Source: Stenocarpella maydis
Taxonomy: Eukaryota; Ascomycota; Sordariomycetes; Diaporthales; Diaporthaceae
Assembly (NCBI GenBank): GCA_002270565.1
Contig: NQMI01000281.1
Coordinates: 1 to 23,059, forward strand
Direction: 5' to 3'
Length of the DNA stretch: 23,059 nt
Position 1 is the stretch's first letter; each line of letters opens with the position of its first letter. The position numbers and the translations under genes were made by a program. This document shows, one piece after another, positions 1 to 13,000 of this stretch. The notes beneath the pieces are model-generated. The model was not told the origin of the DNA, ran no database searches, and was given only the letters and a program-made list of their open reading frames with translations.

Positions 1-20
1 CCTGGTTGGGCCTTGGGTTT

Positions 21-44
21 TGTGCGTGTGTATGTGTGTGTGTG

Positions 45-77
<33 letters not shown>
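21..77. repeat. (TG)n microsatellite
   Basis: An almost pure TG dinucleotide tract of 57 bases, interrupted by two TGCG steps and one TATG step. It has no coding meaning: the open frames across it translate to alternating Val/Cys runs. It opens a region that is unusually rich in simple repeats. Confidence 0.95.
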
Positions 78-1509
78 ACACTTGTACAATACTTGCCTAC
101 AGATACGTGCGCAACTATTATCTTGTGTGTCTGGCATGAGACGGGAGGCTGTGCGAGACAGGACAAGAGCTTGCCTGCCGGTGGCCACTGCCCTGTCGCT
201 TTCGCTCTGCGATGGGCAGGATTCTCATGTAACCTCTCATCTTGGCGATCCTTGTTTCAATATCACTCCTACAACGTCTGGTAGAGAACCAAGCGGCTGT
301 GGTTGGCGGGGTGGGTGGGTGTACCATGGGCACAGGGCTCCGCCCTGGGTGAATCAGATATCTACCGCACGTAGCGGGCAGGTGGGCAGGGCTGTCCGGT
401 TGGGTGGCAGCGAGGCAGGCCATGCCCTCCATGACATGTTGCAGCGTGTGGTGAGGAGAAGGGGGACACGAGTTACAGGACTGCGAGAGCCGTGAGACAA
501 AACATCTCACTGCCACACGGACAGGTGCATGGGCAGGGTCGTCGGTACGGCAGGGCCGGGAACTGAAGGCAAAGGCGGGGTGGTGGTCTCGCAGGCCCCT
601 GAAGCCGGTTGTGGAGATTCTCTTGGGGTGTGTGGTGATGCCCGAGGGAGACATGCGGGAGATGGAACGACGTCTCCCGGTGCAAATCAAGGAGGAGCAG
701 GCCGACTGCGGGATGCCGGCCCCATCCCGTCACATCGGCCGCCGGCGTGTGATGCATACGTGTGGGAGCCCGCAGGACACGATGGCACGGGTCTCGAGCG
801 GCCAGGCAAGGACGGGAGCTGCATAGCCATGACTCACTTGGTGTCAGATGGTCGTTGCAGAAACAGCCTAAGATAAGATTTGTTCGCATCGCGGGCAGTC
901 GAGAATTCTGGTCCGGCACGCGGTTGACGGATGATCCCAGGAAGAAGCGGCGGGCAACAGAGGACATGACCGCGTGAGGAGGCCTCTGGGGGTGCAATGC
1001 TTGCCCGTGCTGCTCCTGTGCGGCGTCCGTGTCTCTGGACCTGAATCAGGGACGCTGGTCTCTTGTATGGCTTGCTCGTTTTGATGCAGGATAGAGGATC
1101 ACCAAGTCAGTGCGAGATGAGAGATCTCGGGCCAAGACGTCAGTGGGCATCACCTGGTTCGTCTCTTCGCACCACCCACACTTGCGAGAGATGTATGTAT
1201 GTAGTCAAGAGCAGCCCGCATATAGATTGTAGACTCACATTGTCACATAGGCCCCGTCCAGCTGGGAAACGCGCATGCGCACGTACAAGTCCTGGTCGAC
1301 TATCGAAGCTTGCTCATCATCTGATACATGAGGCCGGCCATACGCCAGACAAGCGTGCTTCACACGTTGGCATTGGGCTCAGCCAGCCCTAGGCAGCCCT
1401 ACCTAACCTCTCTCCAACCGGCCTAGGCGAGCAGGAACCGCCACTGCGCGTGTGGCTCAGGGGCCTCTGCGTGCCAAGACTCAGCTTCTCGCGGGCGGTC
1501 CAGGGGGCT

Positions 1510-1555
1510 CCACACACACAGACACACTCTCACATATACGAGCACACACAAACAG
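1510..1555. repeat. CA-rich simple repeat
   Basis: A degenerate CA dinucleotide tract (CACACACACA blocks separated by GACACACTCT and CATATACGAG). It is part of the simple-repeat load of the left third of the window. Confidence 0.85.
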
Positions 1556-3540
1556 CCAACAAAGGGCATTGACTTGTTCCGAGTGCGTCCGTCCCATCTT
1601 GATCCCTGACAGTGGTCGCCGGCCCACTCTCAACCTCACATCTACTACTGCGTATGTACGTCTAACTCCCAAGGACGGAGGCGGCATGTGTACAGTACAT
1701 ACTTGCAGAGTATCACCGAGCGAGCGAGCGAGTGAGTCGATTGTTCCCAGTCCAAGCAACACCCGCCACCGAGTCGCTTTCTGCACAGACACTGGCTGAC
1801 ACGTTACCCGGGCCTTCTGATCCATCGATGTACAGGCTCTCCGCGCGCGATGCACCGTCGTGGGGGCATCTATCTGTCTAGAGGCAAACATGACCTGGGT
1901 GGGAATGCCGACTCAGCGGCACACAAACACCGCACCATGTCTCTGTGATCATGTCCCAGGAAAGTATTGTGACACCCCAGGACCGACACAGAAGCCCGTA
2001 CCACCGGGGGACAATGCATCGTTTCCCACCCGGTGTTCGGCTCTTGGGTTTAGGCCTGGCTATGCCTCCCTATAGGGCAAACGCTCTGTGCCACCAGGCC
2101 AGAGATGGAGCCGGCCGTCGATGAGATTTCCGTCTCCACGGCGGTACGAGTCGCCTGGTCTTGGTAGTGTATGGGCCGCATCCCAACGGCCAGCCGCGTC
2201 CGCTGGCACACACGTGAAATATTCTCGCGCATGTGTTGCCCCCCCCCCCTTCCTGTGGCACGTTCCATCGCCCTCTCTAGGTCGGCCACCAGCGCTGTTG
2301 GGGCCCCGAGGCAACGACCCACCGGGCCAGGGAGCATTGAGGAGGATCGAGGAGCATGCGCGCCTCGTCCTGGGCGCGGTGCAGAGGACCTCGGGCTCGT
2401 GTCATGCCGCACCGCATGGCGACGCTGGCCAAGTCTCCCTGTGCCTGTGGACAAGTGAGCTGGGGGTGTCTGTGTCTGTGTACTGTGTCTGGGCCGGCCT
2501 GATCGGCGGGGCTTCCTTCCCACGGCGCTGTGAAGAATGAGGCCAGGAGGGTGCCATCTCGACGATGTCGCCCAATTGGAGGCGCGGGGCTACGGATTAC
2601 GGCCGAGGTGTCCCCAGCAATGGGCGCCTACATTCGCCCTGGGGCTGTCTCGTAGGGCCGACTCAGACACGCCTGCTGCCGGCCTCATAGGTCGTGCGGC
2701 CCATACGCAGGTTTGAGCGGGAGAGGATCTCGCGTAACGCGTCTTGCCCACGGCCGCATCGATGATCCCAAGACGGTCTGATGGTTCCGGTGGCACGACA
2801 GCCTCTCGGGCCTTGGGACGGGGCCCGGGCAGCTGGCCCTCAGGGCTTCTGGTGTAGACGCACGCAGTCTCGGCGTCAGCTTCTGCCCAATGATGTTGTT
2901 GTTCTGCCTGCACAGATGCAATGGCCTCAATCTGGCCTGTTCTCAGGCGAGCGTGCTGCGGCTCTACTGGCCCCACCGGCGCTGAACTCATGTGGGATCG
3001 AGGAGATTGCTTCAACACAAGAACGTTATACAGATTGCTCCATAATGGTGATGTCGTTGCCCGGGCAGTTCCACCGCCCCGAGTTTTCCGCGCTGTGTTC
3101 ATGAGTGGGTGGCACTGCGCGATGATCAACTTGCTTTGCTCGAAGCGAACAATCCACAAGACCGTCATATGCATCAGCAACGAAACACGGCCCCAGCCTC
3201 GCGTCGAGCACCAACCAGCATATACGCCTTGAGAATACAGGATTGACGTCAGGCATTAACGCCCCACTGAGGGGGCGGCCGGCTTCTCTGGCACGCTGGG
3301 GACTTGCCCCCTTGACAGAAGCTTCATCTCCGGGAATAAGACATCGCCGCTGATATGTAGAGGCACCGGAGTGGGCCACTCAGTCGCCTGGCCACTGCCC
3401 ATCCATCCACATGCCCACATGACATCTCCTCCCCTTCTCCGGTCATGTACATGGAGATACGCCATAGCGGGTACCCGACGGGACTACTACAGCCTCCGCC
3501 GATCCCAGCCTGAGTAAGCTGCCACCTGCCAGTCAGCCAT

Positions 3541-3576
3541 CAGTCAGTCAGTCAGTCAGCCAGCCAGCCAGCCAGC
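3541..3576. repeat. (CAGT)4(CAGC)5 tandem repeat
   Basis: Nine perfect tetranucleotide units. The first four are CAGT and the next five are CAGC, so one T/C change in the unit was itself amplified. More CAGTC/CATCAGTCA copies lie just outside on both sides (about 3530-3540 and 3580-3590). Confidence 0.95.
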
Positions 3577-6500
3577 CCGTCATCAGTCAAGCGGGTCAGA
3601 AATAGCTCAGCGGTTGAGCCTCAAATCTTTGTCCTAGTACTCTACCGGCCGACGCCAACTACAGCGACTAGGCGGTGCCAGTTGCTGAACGAGCGCTGCT
3701 CCTTGGGCAAAGAAACCAGACAGAGACACACTTGCCGGCCGGCCTCTTGTGGCTTGTGTGGCTGCGGCCGGTCAGATGTCGCGCGACGGGAGGAATATGC
3801 GATCACCCATCACGTTGGCGATCCCTTCATGCACGTGGTGCATCCAAGGCAGCGCGCGTGATGGCGTTCCCTCGTGGTCCCCCGAGGGCGGCGGCAGCAT
3901 ATGCGGCCCTGACAGGCGAGCCCGAGGCTGATGCTACTGTTGATGGAGGGGCCGCAACATGCCGGGAGAGGGAGCTTCATCTGGCACGAGGGGCCGGTGG
4001 ACCGGTCCCCGAGACTGGCATTGATTCGCCTTTCCTTCTTCTCCTCCCTGTTTCCACCCCCGCGGGCCATCTCGACGCGTGGGCGAGGGTGATGGGCCGC
4101 CCGCCTTGCATGCCAGGTAGCGAGGCCATCTCACGGGGACGGGCAGAGGTGAACATGTCATTTCGGCTCGACCAGGCCGGCGCAGTCCTGGCACTGCTCT
4201 CTCTGACACACCATCCGTCTACCCACCCACACGCCCACGGCTGGCTGTGCCTCCCTTGTGCAGCTGACCCTGCAGGTATCGTACGGGGCTTTATGTCGAG
4301 AGTGCGAGGTGTCTGTCCGAGCCTCGGTGCCGCATTGGCTGCTCACCACCATGCTACCAGGAAAAATGAAAATACAAGAGGGGAGAGAAAAATAGCCACG
4401 ATTATACGTGGCCGTGGTGACCAGGCTGCGTCGCATTGCATGCGCCTGGCTCTATGTCATCCACCTCCGGGGAAGGGGAGGTGGCCAGCGAGATGCAATA
4501 CAAAAAGACCTTGGACAACTCCGCTCGTCGTGCCGGCTCTCTTTTCCCACACGTGCAATGCAGCAAGCAAGGAGAGGAGCAGGAGACGCCGGCCGTCATC
4601 GGACTGCCGATCCGGATCTGCCCCTACGGGGAAAACCCAGAAGCGTCCTCTCCCCACAGGGCTGACACAGGGCCCCGGATCTTCCCTCCTGCAGGAGAGC
4701 GGCGTAGCGGTACCCTGTTTACGTCCGGGGTGTAGTGTGTGTATAGCTGCCAACAAAAACCGCTGGCTGGCTGGCACACACTTTGAACAACTGCACGAAA
4801 ACGCCGTGTGACGTGCCGAAGGCTTGCTCACCTGCTGCATGCCTCTGGTGCGTAAGGCTGCAACAAGGGCTGGCAGCGAGACGAAACGAATCACCTGATG
4901 ACGTCCGGCGGGGCCTTGATAGGGCCCGGATGCAGGGCGCCGCAGCGTCCTGCGCTTCAGAGGGTGTTGACCGGTGGTGGCCGACCGCTCACTGGGCCGC
5001 CTAATACTGCGTAATGGTAACAAATGACCTATCCGGTCTAGCCCATCTTCGTCCGCTGCTTACCAGTACACTAATTCTCACATTTGACACCCTGCCCTCA
5101 CATAATCCCTCACTGGCCACACAGGCGCGCGACAAGGGCTGTCACGCCCGCCCGGCCAGGACGATACAATAGTCGCCCATCCGGCGTCTCCCTGACTGGC
5201 ATTCTCCGAGGGGGGGCCACAGGGGGGGAGAGTGTGCGTGCGAGTGGATATGGTGTGTCTACAGCACGTGCGTGCATGCGTGCTGACGGCCCTGTGGTCC
5301 CCAGGTCCTGATCTACACTTGCAAGCTGCTGGCGGCGCGACCGTAGCACAACCAATCAGGCCCAGTGGAGGGACGTCTTCACGCAGAGCATCGGCTGGCC
5401 TGGGCGACAAGATGCCCACTCTCGGACCCGGTGTGGCTACACAGTCCCAACGGGTAATGTCCGCCCACGGTTCGGAGGAGGCAAACTGGCATCTTGACGT
5501 GTCTCGTGACGCGAATTTCGGGTGCCGAAAGGGCCGGTCCGCGAGAGCTATGCTCCACGGGGAAGACGGAGGTTGCTATTACTCTGGCCCATGTCCTCGG
5601 GTCGGTCTCCAGTGCCGGTTTGAGTAATTGCGTAGTATGCCTGTCTCGATGCGCGTGCGACATTTGACGTTATTGCGATGCTTCACATGGCGCCATCGTA
5701 TTGTCCTGAGCACTCGGGCCCCCGGACCTGAACAGCACCGCAGGCCCGTCAGCCCTGGTAAGCTCAGGAGACCCAAGGTCGGTACCAGAGAAATCCTGTC
5801 GCGGCCTGCTCAGAAGAGGCGATCACCATTCGCCTGGCTGTCAGTCAGGAGTCGCCAGGATGGCGCGGTCATGCCCAATGACATGCCGGCGACTCACTGA
5901 CTCCATCGCTACCACGGAATCGCCAGGAGCTGATGCATGCGCACTGATCATCACGACCATACTACTAAGTACATGGCAGTCAAGATGGCGGCTGATGATG
6001 GCCCAGACTCCGGATCTGCCAGCCCGTGGCCAGTCAAGATCGGCAGCGCTAGCGTTGATATGCTGCTATTGGGCACGCCGGACACAGCCAACCCCCTGAT
6101 TATCGAGCAGACTCCAGCGTCTGCTCTTCCGCCAGCCCGAGAGAGTGGGTACGGAGCAGACGGGCCTGTCGTCGGCCGCGAGGTTGCGTCGTCGCGGGTG
6201 CCCTGGGTGGATTTTGGAATTTGTTGGCGCCGATCCCCCTGAACAAAAGCCGGCTGTCGCTTTATTACACAGCAGTGTACACTAGCAACAAGGGCAATAC
6301 TGCTGCTTGCTTAGTACCTCTCACCAGCCACGGGGCAGGGGAGGGGAAAACCTTGCTCGTGCGTGTGCCTGACGCCTGCGACGCCACGGATGAGTGCTTC
6401 AGCTGGGCCAGCCAACACCTCCTTCACCGCGCCAGTGGCGGGAATGCAACTTGTTAAGCGCGGCTGACGCCGTGGCGGACGCGGCAAGCAGAGCCTGACT

Positions 6501-6631
6501 CGCCCCTCACCCGGCGCTGGGCGGTGAGGTGAGAAGAGGTTTGGGAACCTGCCCACTGCCAAGCGCCACTGTTGCAGAGCTTGCGTCGTCGCTGGCGTGG
6601 GAGGATGGTGCTGTACGGCGTGGTGGACATA

Positions 6632-6680
6632 CAGAGTCTGTCAGAGTCTGTCAGAGTCTGTCAGGTCTGTCAGAGTCTGT
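6632..6680. repeat. Five tandem copies of CAGAGTCTGT
   Basis: Five head-to-tail copies of a 10-base unit. The fourth copy has lost one base (CAGGTCTGT). Such units often vary in copy number between strains. Confidence 0.95.
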
Positions 6681-7847
6681 TTCCAGAAGACTTCTAGAAG
6701 GTTTCTAGCGCCATGCACGAGGAAAAGCCGTCGTCCATGGCGGCGGCTTCTCACTCGCCTGCCCTTCTGCCAGGCGAAACAATGGCCAATTTACCCCGAG
6801 GGCCGGGCCCTGGACGCTGGACCAGCAGCCAACCTGCCATGCTCATCTGGCCACAGCCGTAGCAGACGACCAGCCTTATTCCAAGGCCCTGTCGGTCCTG
6901 TCCCCTGCGCCATACGGCGACCCTGACATTACCATGGCCCGGATGGGAGAATTGGCGAGCATAAGACCTGCCCTAGGGCTAACAGACGCTGGTTGGCATC
7001 TTGAAATCGTCACCCTATTTCGACTAATTTAGCTGCTTCGGGTCTTGACCCCGCCCCAGGTTCCGGGCCAAGCAGGTGAATGAGAAAGGGCAGATCTTCA
7101 GCCCGAGGCCGTGCGCCCCTCCGTCAGGTTTAGGAATGACCTGGGATGGGCTGGCTGGTTGGCACGTCGATCACCGCGTGTCGCCCTTGCACATCTCTGC
7201 CTCTTTCTACTGTAGCCCCCTCAGGCCGGACTGGGGGCATCACCGGCCATCACCCGGGCTGAGGTAGCGCCCTGGAACGACACGTTACAGCTGGAACGGC
7301 TCGTCTGGACTCTATCTGGCGTTCAAACCTACAAGTCCCCAGCCCGGAACAGGGCGTGCTGCCTGCCCTTGTGGCCCCTCCCCATAGCCCTTCCCAATAG
7401 ATTAGACCGAGACGGACCGGGGCGGCTTGGGACGGGCATCAGAAGGGCCCTTGCTGTCATGCTTGCTGTTCGGCGAGCACATGGACCCTCTCGAACAGGG
7501 CCCCGAATGGCTTGGTCCGGTACGCGACGGGGTCGCCACAGTGCTGAATCCTCCGCGCGGCCACTCAAAGTTCGAGCCAGGCTAAAGTGCCTCATCTACC
7601 CCCATCTCCCCCTGACCTTGCCAAAGCGCCGGATACACGTATGTACTGTAGTGTATTACGTGCTCCGTCAGGTGGGTGCGGTACAGCGATCCAAGGGCGC
7701 CCTTCCGGAGTCCGTGCAGTGTCCCAGACGGCCAAGAAGCCGAGTAGCGAACGATCGCAAGGGGCATGGAGGGGTTGCTCAAGGGGCAGAGGACAATGAT
7801 ACGCCCTCAATCTGGCCACTCACTCCGGCCGCTTGTGGATACCGTAC

Positions 7848-7913
7848 CTCTCTCTCTCTCCCTCTCTCCCTCTATCTCTCCCTCCCTCTCTCTCTCCCCC
7901 CCCCCTCCCTCTG
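7848..7913. repeat. CT-rich pyrimidine tract
   Basis: About 65 bases of nearly pure C and T on the plus strand, with a run of nine or ten C near the end. Such tracts are common in promoters and 5' leaders of filamentous fungi, but no gene downstream can be identified, so no function is assigned. Confidence 0.9.
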
Positions 7914-8093
7914 CTACTGGCTAGGCTGTCGTACATTTCCTCGAGTCCAGCCTGCCCTTTAACCACGCAGTGGACGGGACAGTTACCCGGCCGTCCACCG
8001 AGTCAGTCCTTCGCCATGTGGGGACCCTCTTTGACAGCAAAGTGGCCCCCCTGATCTCCCACACTCCCAGCCCATGCCGATATTAGTGTTGTA

Positions 8094-8142
8094 TAGTACA
8101 CTACCCTAAAGACTGCCCTACAGCGAGTAGTGTAGTGTACTA
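8094..8142. repeat. Inverted repeat TAGTACACTAC
   Basis: TAGTACACTAC at 8094-8104 is matched perfectly by its reverse complement at 8132-8142, with a 27-base spacer. With a small bulge the match continues outward into GTA on the left and CGTAC on the right. It could form a hairpin in DNA or RNA. No neighbouring gene suggests a terminator or operator role. Confidence 0.7.
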
Positions 8143-8689
8143 CGTACTATGTAGTAGCAGAGAGTGGGTGCACACTGAACGGCGTCCAACTCCCCACCCA
8201 ACCGTGTCCCTCATCCAGCCCCGCCCTGGCCTTGTGTATGAATTTTCCAGTGGGTTTCCCAGAACCCACAGGTGCGTCCCACTCTCTGGCCCCCTCCCGT
8301 CCGCCCCAATGTATCCTTTTGCAAGGCTGAAAGAAGGCACCATGTGTCGACAAGGGCCCAGTCGCGTACCGGTACCTGAGGGCTGGGCATGGGAGGGGCC
8401 CACCATACCCGGCCATGGGTGCTGGGCCTGCGTGTGTGCTACGGGCCTCACGGCCCAACGCCTTGCCATGCGATTCGCCGACGGCGTTTGCGCCGGTGGG
8501 GACTTTGAAAAATCCCCACTGCGGATTTCTCTCCGGCCGGGGCGGGAAGAGTGCAGGAAAGAAACACGAGACTTAGTTTGTTCCAACTCGTCCCTCTGGA
8601 TCGACTGCTGGTTGCCGCTTGACGTCTTGGTGCCCTTGTCCCATGCGCATGTGTGCCTGTAACAGGCGGATGAGTGATGTGACTCGGCC

Positions 8690-8721
8690 GTGTGTGTGTA
8701 TGTGCGTGTGCGTGCGCGCGC
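8690..8721. repeat. GT/GC simple repeat
   Basis: A tract of alternating purine and pyrimidine (TG blocks passing into CGCG blocks), of the type able to adopt Z-DNA. It is non-coding. Confidence 0.85.
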
Positions 8722-10007
8722 AAAAGTAAGCGAGCTTCCTTCTTCAGAGGACAGAGTCCCCACATCGTGTAAGGCTGACTCGGGGTTGAGAAACTTTTGT
8801 GCGGCTGCCTGGCTGGTGGGCATGCACAGTACATACTGTCAGGATCATTCGGCGCGACTTGAATTTAGGATGTGCACTAGGCCTGACGGTGAGAACATTG
8901 TCAGACTGCGCCTTAGTCTCTTCTATGTATTGGCGGGGGAGCGAGCCGGTGCTCTGTAATCGCCCACGCCCATCTCCGGTGCGCCTGGTGTGTCTAAGCT
9001 CCACTCAACTACGAGGCTCGGGAGGAGACATGTGTGTTGAGGCTCAACACAGGGGGGCAAGGCCGTATGGATTGCGCAGCCTGGGCACCTCGCCGGTTCA
9101 GACACGGCGCGGGGAGCTGATCAGGTCTTGTCAGCACGGGGTGATCCGGCCCAGAGCCCACTTGAGCAGTCATTGCATTCAGGGTAGATTCTTGACGCCA
9201 CCCCCGTCGGAGTCTTTGAAGCACGCAGGGGATTAATACAAGAGTCATGGAAGCCAGAAGACTAAATACTGCGCTGAAGGAAAGGTTACCAAAGACAACA
9301 AGTGTTTGGCACAGTTGCAAGATCAGACCGCTGCCAGGCACCCCTTTCCGCTGCAGAAAATGTCTTTGGCGTGATGTGCCGTTGGCATGGCTGACCATTG
9401 GGTTACCAAGACTCAGACAGACTGTGCCTCTGTGGCGGGTGAAGTATTGTCGAGGCCTACCTAGGTACGACCACATGCATGGCACTCTGGGAGCATCTCA
9501 ACAGCCTATGCCCAGCGTGATCCAGAGAGAGGGAAAGAACCTATGCCCTGTTGGATATCTTCGTATGGCTGAAGCTGCTTCAAATAGACTCTATGACTTT
9601 GTGGCTCTATTGAGGTACAACTGTTCTTGGCCCTAGTGCTGCTTGCTCCCACAATGTCCAAGTATTCATGCCCGAAAAGTTGGGATTAAATACAAGGTCG
9701 GTAGTTTGAATTCGTCAATCCATAATTTATAGTCGTTCACTTCATTACCAAAAGGTCTAGAATTGACAAGTTTGGCCGGTTTAAACAACCACCAATGCAA
9801 ACTTCCATGGCCGGCCGGGATATAACTACTCTCCTGGTGCTGTGACCGGCGAGCTACGCAGACCCGAGCAGCAGCCCTTGCTGTAATATAAATCACAGTG
9901 AGAGCATCATTCTAAAATTTTAAGGGGTCCTTCATTTGACAATGCCATATGGATGATGCGTCGGCGAAGATGATGGGATCTTTCTCAACTACGATACATG
10001 GTCTCTG

Positions 10008-10022
10008 AAAAAAAAAAAAAAA
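10008..10022 (+). repeat. A15 homopolymer
   Basis: A run of fifteen A. It could be the poly-A tail of a retroposed sequence, but no target-site duplication or coding remnant was found beside it. Confidence 0.9.
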
Positions 10023-13000
10023 CCAATGGTAATCACGATTTAGCTACATACTGAAATGTCCAGATGTCATCACGATTCAAATGCTAGTTGATAGGTACTT
10101 ATCGACTTTTTGACGAAGACCCGCTGAGGAACAGGACGGACCGTCTCTGGACTGCTGCAATAAGGTAGGAGACACGGCCTGAATAAGTGAGATAATTCGT
10201 ATAAATATTTAATGGACCCTACACTCGTCCTTTAATGGCTTCGTATTACGGTCTACACACGGATGACGGGTGTTACCGCTGCATACCTTATCCTCTAACT
10301 AGCCCTCTGCATAATATCAAGCTTAGAATACCGTCCGGGTGGTTAACCATGGACCAAGCCACGCTGAGAAGCCCCATCGATGGTCGAATACAGTGGATTA
10401 GTCTGTGTCTGCTTTCGTAGCAACCTCATAGCTCAATTAAGTACATGCAAATAACAATTTTACAGCCTGCAAGCGGAGGTTAGCCTACTAATTTGAAGCA
10501 ATGGGAAGCAGCATCCACACTCCGTGAGAGGCATACTCACAATCAACACTAGTGTATTTGCTACGTGGCAACCGGAGCCCAGTGTTTATATGGTTTATGC
10601 TGGGGAATTTGACCACGACATTCCGGCGCCGTCCTGCAGTGAAATCCTGACGAGAGATACCGGGTCCCAGGCGGCACTGGACCAGCCATGTTGGTACGCA
10701 CTGTACCTGGTGGAGGAATATAAGCTGATATATACCGTAGGGGACAGGAGCCTCTGCTTAGTCTGGCGTATCATGTTTGATACCCACGGAGGAACTGGGT
10801 GCCAACTTCATAGTGAGGACTCCGGAGGACTTTGACCGCGAGCAGAATTGGCTTTTCTTGAGTCGAGCGGTTGGGTAATCGACCCAGGCAAAGACTCTGT
10901 GACGGCACGGCTATATAAGCTACACTGATTCGCTAGAAGCGGTTCTAGAGAATTTTTGGCATTTTGGCTCATTGTGGCTATCATGTAGCGGCAGCGGAGC
11001 CCATCTCAGGTTCAAACTAAGCGTTACGAATGATACATATGTATGAGAAGGGGCCGAGGTAGGGAGGCATCACAATGAGTTTGGTCACATCTTATTTCCT
11101 CTAAGTGGTTGAAACACAGCCAGCCAGCACTGCAGAAGGCAGTGTATTCTCTGCTTTCTTGCACAGGTATTCATGTCTTTGTTGCCCCAACAAGCCTGAG
11201 ATGTTTCTGCAGTGCAGACTCTTCTTTTCGCTCAGTCCCTCGACGATAGTTTACATGTATCTTGACCTGGCCGTGTAATCCGCTATTCTATATCACAATA
11301 TTGCCTTTCGTTCGGTTTACTGGTTAGAGACCGGCATACTCCTTAAATCAACCGGGTCAAAGGTGATTTGGCGATGACCGCTTGTCTTCGCAACTAGGTG
11401 GTCAAATTGAATCGGGCCACAAGCTCGCACTTCAGTTTCATGGCAGCACTTGGGATCCTCAAAATATGACCTATGTCAGAGAGTGGCCCGCCGTTACCAC
11501 TGTACTAACAGAACCCAAAGATCGAGCAATGACGGGTCTCCCTCGCCACCCGGCGGGACCGCCTATAGCCCCATGGCACGCACTTTTCTGACAACCTATC
11601 TACAATAACTGCCCTCAATGAAATAGCGGTATTGCTTTTTCCTCCGCCCCATTCCCAGAAAACGTGAGGTGACCACGTCAGGTTTCTCCTTCACCCAGGA
11701 TGCGTCCGCGTCCGGCATGCTGCCGTAAGACACACGCCTGACCTTGTCAACATTCCACCGAACGGGCAAGATAGGAGACCGAAATCTTCCACCGGTCGGG
11801 GGCCGGAGGTGCGACATGGGGGCCGGATCCAAGACAAATTTGCGTCGGCCCCCAAAGTGATACTCACACATAGCCTATCAATCCTCCCGTGATAGACGAT
11901 GCCCGGCCCGCCCTCGACTGCGGGACTGCCCTCTTGGGCCATTGGGTAGCATCGCCGCGCGACTCACCTGCTTACTCAAAGCAGCCAGGTGTAACGATCA
12001 TGCGGGGGACAGTTGTTATAGTTCAAGCAGGCGAGGGTAGTCGTGGTAGTAGTACTGCGGTTTAGTATGCCTCCGCCTAGGAAGGTTTTATGCATGTAAG
12101 ATATGCAGGTAATACGCACGAGTATCTTTGGCGGGATCGAGCAAGGGAGAGGGAAAAGGCACAGCGCGTCATTCTCACCGCACCTATCTCACCTTACCTT
12201 CCTACCTTATCCTGTTGTGCCCCCTCCAAGCCGAGTATCTCGTCAGCCCCGTCGCTCAAGGTCGGGCCCCGTCCCAGACCTGCGAACCTCTGATGACCGG
12301 CGGGAGCAGCGACACTGCAGCCCTACGCATGTCGACTTGTCATATCCAGGGTGTCACGAGTGAGTACGCTGCTTGCATGCATCGGCATCCAATGGCGTGA
12401 TGATGCCCGCCACTATTCGCCCAGGCCCCCGGCCCAATTGGCTAAAGTTGAACCTGCCACCCCCTCTCACCCCGACCCCCAAGGTATTCTCGATAATTTG
12501 GTGCCGCTGTCGCCGGCAGCATCAGGCGCTATCTGAAATATGCCCACGAGGTGTATTTTCAGCACCCGCATGCGTGCTGACCGCGCCGGCTCGGTACTGG
12601 TGGGTCGATCTCTCGATGCAGAACACGTGGTTTACTGGCGAGGTGCTGCGAGCAACATGAGACTTGCCGGCATGTGATGCACCTGGCTAAAGTGTACATT
12701 GGCTGTATACCCCCGAGAAACGTGTGCGGACTGGCATTGATTGCCTGCCCAAGGGGCTGCAAGATTGCCATGCCTCAGTGCGCCGTCCCCGGCACACCGG
12801 TCACGTATCAGCCTCGAGAATGCGGTTGGGTGCGGCGTCAGTGAGGTATAATCTCCCCTTGTTTTTGGCTTTTTATTCGCGTTCGTGCTACGGCTGTGGC
12901 TGTATTGGTTGCCCCATGCATTGTGATAGATCAACACCTTGCAACCGGCCTTTTCCATTAGCTAGTAGCGAGTGCGTTTGACTCTAGTGCTAGGAGACAA

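Larger units (their letters stand above)
78..9240. other. GC-rich gene-poor region
   Basis: About 9 kb of GC-rich sequence with no gene I can recognise on either strand. The longest open frame (3675-4811, plus, 378 codons) is low-complexity Arg/Pro/Ala-rich sequence without domain, signal peptide or membrane segment. It is overlapped by long open frames on the other strand, as expected from scarce stop codons in GC-rich DNA. A 227-codon minus frame at 8140-8823 is similar, with His/Thr runs coming from a dinucleotide repeat. Simple repeats listed separately are scattered through it. No tRNA, rRNA or transposase motif was found. It could be a very long intergenic or UTR-like region, or an old element past recognition. 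Confidence 0.6.

Noticed and set aside
3600..3665. Possible tRNA (TAGCTCAGCGGTTGAGC resembles a D arm)
   Set aside because: No matching acceptor stem, anticodon stem or T arm follows.
3675..4811. 378-codon open frame on the plus strand
   Set aside because: Low-complexity Arg/Pro/Ala-rich translation with no domain. Overlapping long frames exist on the opposite strand, as expected by chance in GC-rich DNA.
8140..8823. 227-codon open frame on the minus strand
   Set aside because: Contains a His/Thr run from a dinucleotide repeat and no family features. A GC-rich chance frame.
10524..10835. 103-codon plus frame
   Set aside because: No homology, signal or domain recognised. Length is within chance expectation.
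11330..11395. Possible tRNA (TGGTTAGAG and CCGGGTC pieces)
   Set aside because: The pieces do not assemble into paired acceptor and T stems. Probably chance.
11596..11942. 91-codon minus frame with a GTGAGT donor-like site at its start
   Set aside because: No recognised family, no clear acceptor site and no second exon, so not called a gene.
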